Below are positions 16,009-18,014 of a stretch of 18,014 nucleotides of DNA, in pieces. The notes under the pieces were generated by a model that saw nothing but the letters and a program-made list of their open reading frames with translations, had not been told where the DNA came from and searched no databases. A program made the position numbers and the translations under genes. Location: NCBI GenBank assembly GCA_946478775.1, contig CAMLDR010000085.1, positions 1-18,014 of the forward strand, read 5' to 3'. The DNA comes from an uncultured Flavobacteriales bacterium (GTDB lineage Bacteria > Bacteroidota > Bacteroidia > Flavobacteriales > Crocinitomicaceae). Numbering within the stretch: the first letter of the stretch is position 1; each line of letters opens with the position of its first letter.

Positions 16009-17289
16009 TTACATCGCGGGAAGCCATCGTCCGATAGTAAGTGTTACATCCTGACCTGATCCAACCGAGTAGTTGGTTTTGGCCGGAACATTATTGCCGG
16101 TCGGCCAGCTTCCAACATTTGGATTTTCATCCAAACTAAATCCATAAGCCATTCCCAGGTTTTGAGCGGAGTTAAGTCCCATGATGATTCCCCCATGGTT
16201 TTTTGCACAATGAAAAAACTTGGCATATGCATCATAAACACTTGGATCCTGGTTGTAAACATTTTTGTGATTGGTGTACCAGTTTTGAATGTTCGTCCAG
16301 GCTGTTGAGGTATAGCCATCGGAAATATTTCCTCCTTCAGCGACAACTCCGTCCAATAAGACTCCACGTGAAATGGCCTGGAAAATGGCCGCTTCTATTT
16401 GGTTGAAAGCATCGTATTCCTTCTGGGTTTCACCTGTTTTGATGCCTCGCACTGCCTGAATGAATCCCTGGTTACCTGCAAAATCACTCGCCGGAATGAT
16501 CACTGTTAATCCGCCGGGCCCTGTCAATGTAAATTGTGTGCCGTCACTTGTACCTGAATAGGTCCCCACGGTGGCTGCATTCAAGTAGAGATTGAGTTGA
16601 TTGCCCTTGGTGAAAAAGGCATTGATGGTATTTTTCCAATAACCATTCAGCCCACTGGCACCGGGATTAATTGCTAACCAGTCTTTGGGTGCAACGATAG
16701 CGGAAAATTGACTCAAAATTGAATCCGGATAACCGGTACCTGTTGGACTGGTATAGAGTAATTGTGTAAATGCACTTCCAAGCGGATCAGAACCGGTAAA
16801 CGTACTAAATGCTTCTCCAATCTCAAGACGCGAAATGGCAGGGATTGCCCCATAAACCAGGTCATCGTTGGTTACGGTAAAGGAGAGATTCAGACCAAAT
16901 GAATCTACTGCGGATACATCGTATTGAGCATTGGGACCAAATTCAAAAATATCGTAAGGACCCGGAGGACAAACGCCCGGAGCAGCATTAAACGGATAGG
17001 CGGTATACCCAACGTTGGGTGAAAGTACCGGTGGTGTGGTAGTGTTTTCTGTCACTAAAAACACCAGGCGATTGTTTCCTAAATTTGTCACGTTTGGTAC
17101 ATTGACGGTCAGTCCGTTATTGATGTTGATGAAATTGCCGGCATCTGCAGTAAAATTTCCATCCGTATTCAGGTACATGAAGAGATCCGGTTGTTGGATG
17201 AAACCGGCAACCCAAACGGTATACTGAGAAGTATCCAGAGCTGTAATGTTGTTTAGAGTAATTGTGTTAAGTGTAGTTGGATTTTCCAT
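16009..17289 (-). CDS. GH64 beta-1,3-glucanase/thaumatin-like family protein, without signal peptide
   Basis: The protein has 426 residues. The likeness to GH64/thaumatin-like proteins rests on several stretches. Residues 22-80 form a strand-rich start ending in RLVFLV. YDIFEF (111-116) and DVSAVDSFGLNLSFTV (124-139) match the family's YDxxEF...xxVDxFGLP pattern. LNLYLNAATVGTYSGTSDG (232-250) follows, and the end AYGFSLDENPN...VTLTIGRW (381-422) resembles the Y-A-F-x-x-D...LTITIG end. The family cleaves beta-1,3-glucan, but I cannot map the catalytic acids with confidence, so activity is unproven. No signal peptide, lipobox or T9SS domain is visible, which is odd for a glucanase. The ATG at 17289 has only weak ribosome-binding sequence upstream. 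The gene follows the AidA/PixA-like gene by 153 bases and may share its transcript. Confidence 0.65.
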   Translation of the reverse strand: MENPTTLNTITLNNITALDTSQYTVWVAGFIQQPDLFMYLNTDGNFTADAGNFININNGLTVNVPNVTNLGNNRLVFLVTENTTTPPVLSPNVGYTAYPFNAAPGVCPPGPYDIFEFGPNAQYDVSAVDSFGLNLSFTVTNDDLVYGAIPAISRLEIGEAFSTFTGSDPLGSAFTQLLYTSPTGTGYPDSILSQFSAIVAPKDWLAINPGASGLNGYWKNTINAFFTKGNQLNLYLNAATVGTYSGTSDGTQFTLTGPGGLTVIIPASDFAGNQGFIQAVRGIKTGETQKEYDAFNQIEAAIFQAISRGVLLDGVVAEGGNISDGYTSTAWTNIQNWYTNHKNVYNQDPSVYDAYAKFFHCAKNHGGIIMGLNSAQNLGMAYGFSLDENPNVGSWPTGNNVPAKTNYSVGSGQDVTLTIGRWLPAM

Positions 17290-17392
17290 GGTGTATCATT
17301 TTTATTCCTACTCGTAAGGCTTTTCGGTTTACGCCTCCTATTGAGTTGACTGAACAGGAACAGTTCCTCATTTCAAGTGGTTTTAGTTGTGA

Positions 17393-17422
17393 AACCGGCC
17401 CTCATTTTTTTAAGGGCCGGTT
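17393..17422 (-). terminator. GC-rich hairpin between the AidA-like and GH64-like genes
   Basis: Perfect 10-base arms (AACCGGCCCT / AGGGCCGGTT) flank a 10-base A/T-rich loop, 20 bases after the AidA-like stop. On the minus strand only TTTC follows, so it would be a weak or partial terminator. It could instead protect the upstream transcript from 3' decay, giving more of the AidA-like protein than of the GH64-like one. Confidence 0.55.
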
Positions 17423-17442
17423 CTGCAGTTTATTGCGGATTG

Positions 17443-17994
17443 TTAATTATTAACGTTAACAAACGGATCCCAAACGTAATAGCCGATGGCTTTTCCTGTT
17501 TGAGTGTCCATTACTGCAAAAGACATATTGTATTGTGTAGATCCTGCTCCGTTCACCTGAAACAGCCATTGTGCACAAACAAAGGTGTTGGGACTTCCGG
17601 CATTCGGATATCCCGTAGGAATGGTATTGGCAAAATTCGGCTGACTTCCCGAACCTCCTGATTGAAGGCAATAGTTGTTCCAAACTGCAGTATTCGGACC
17701 TAAGCTTCTTACGTTAGCATTGCTTAGTACCGTGTTATAAAGCACCGGATAATAATTTTGACCTGCGCCAGGAGCTGAAATAGTGAAGACAATTTCATCT
17801 CCGACATTAGCAGAAACAGTTAATTCTGATCCTCCCTGGTCATTGACAACAGCACTTCCCTGTGCCATCATTTCTACGTAAACATCTGAAGAACTGTAGC
17901 TTCCTAAGTTGATAGGAGCATTCCATGAACCTCCGGGTTTACTTGTTGCGAGTGTAATTGCATCGACTGTAATTGCGATAAAAATTTGTGCCAT
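17443..17994 (-). CDS. AidA/PixA-family inclusion body protein
   Basis: The protein has 183 residues, all soluble, with no signal peptide. It fits the AidA/PixA inclusion-body family in length and pattern. VYVEMMAQGSAVVNDQGGSELTV (38-60) is followed by ANVGDEIVF (62-70), then YPVLYN, and QYNMSFAVMD (154-163). The diagnostic end is GYYVWDPFV (171-179). Founding members are the quorum-sensing-dependent AidA of plant-associated Proteobacteria and PixA of Xenorhabdus, which forms crystalline inclusions in the cytoplasm. The biochemical role of the family is not established. The ATG at 17994 matches the family's usual short N-terminus and has no clear Shine-Dalgarno site. It is the first gene visible before the GH64-like gene on this strand. 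The region upstream of 18014 is not seen, so an earlier gene may exist. Confidence 0.75.
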   Translation of the reverse strand: MAQIFIAITVDAITLATSKPGGSWNAPINLGSYSSSDVYVEMMAQGSAVVNDQGGSELTVSANVGDEIVFTISAPGAGQNYYPVLYNTVLSNANVRSLGPNTAVWNNYCLQSGGSGSQPNFANTIPTGYPNAGSPNTFVCAQWLFQVNGAGSTQYNMSFAVMDTQTGKAIGYYVWDPFVNVNN

Positions 17995-18014
17995 AATGGG
18001 TAGTTTAAATTTCC

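Overview
The window looks like a chromosomal segment of a member of the Bacteroidota. The best evidence is the subtilase at 9756..11330, which ends in a type IX secretion (T9SS) type A sorting domain. Other pointers are the AT-rich composition, start codons without Shine-Dalgarno sites, TAnnTTTG-like promoter boxes, and a very long multi-PAS histidine kinase. I cannot place it below phylum level. There are eight complete protein genes, a probable start of a ninth at the left edge, and no tRNA, rRNA, CRISPR array or insertion sequence.

Left region (1-9268, minus strand): after a gene-free leader (24-596) comes a four-gene signalling cluster. In transcription order it holds a NarL/FixJ-type DNA-binding response regulator (8630..9268), a 2022-residue soluble kinase with 13 PAS-like domains, one GAF, HisKA and HATPase (2452..8520), a single-domain CheY/Rcp1-like receiver (2020..2445), and a REC-PAS-HisKA_3-HATPase kinase (597..2012). 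The last three are 6 and 7 bases apart. The domain types suggest a phosphorelay from the large sensor through receivers to the HisKA_3 kinase, and from there to the NarL-type regulator. No membrane segment is visible, so sensing is probably cytoplasmic.

Middle (9269-15839): a secreted S8 serine protease (9756..11330, minus) has a strong intrinsic terminator and six in-frame TAG codons at its end. Across a 485-base intergenic region stands a divergent two-gene operon on the plus strand. It encodes a membrane-anchored trypsin-like peptidase (11816..13228) and, 10 bases later, an 866-residue exported protein of no family I recognise with a beta-barrel-like C-terminus (13239..15839). This pair is the best candidate for an undescribed system. 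A bidirectional terminator (15893-15929) separates it from the right region.

Right region (15840-18014, minus strand): an AidA/PixA-type inclusion-body protein (17443..17994) is followed by a protein resembling GH64 beta-1,3-glucanases and thaumatin-like proteins (16009..17289). Both lack a signal peptide.

A near-palindromic 16-base element with 7-2-7 geometry (TAnGTAn-TT-nTACnTA) occurs twice, both times roughly 140-160 bases before a minus-strand gene for a predicted exported protein: the subtilase, and the gene that appears to start at position 23. The neighbouring NarL-type regulator is a reasonable candidate to bind it, by inference only.
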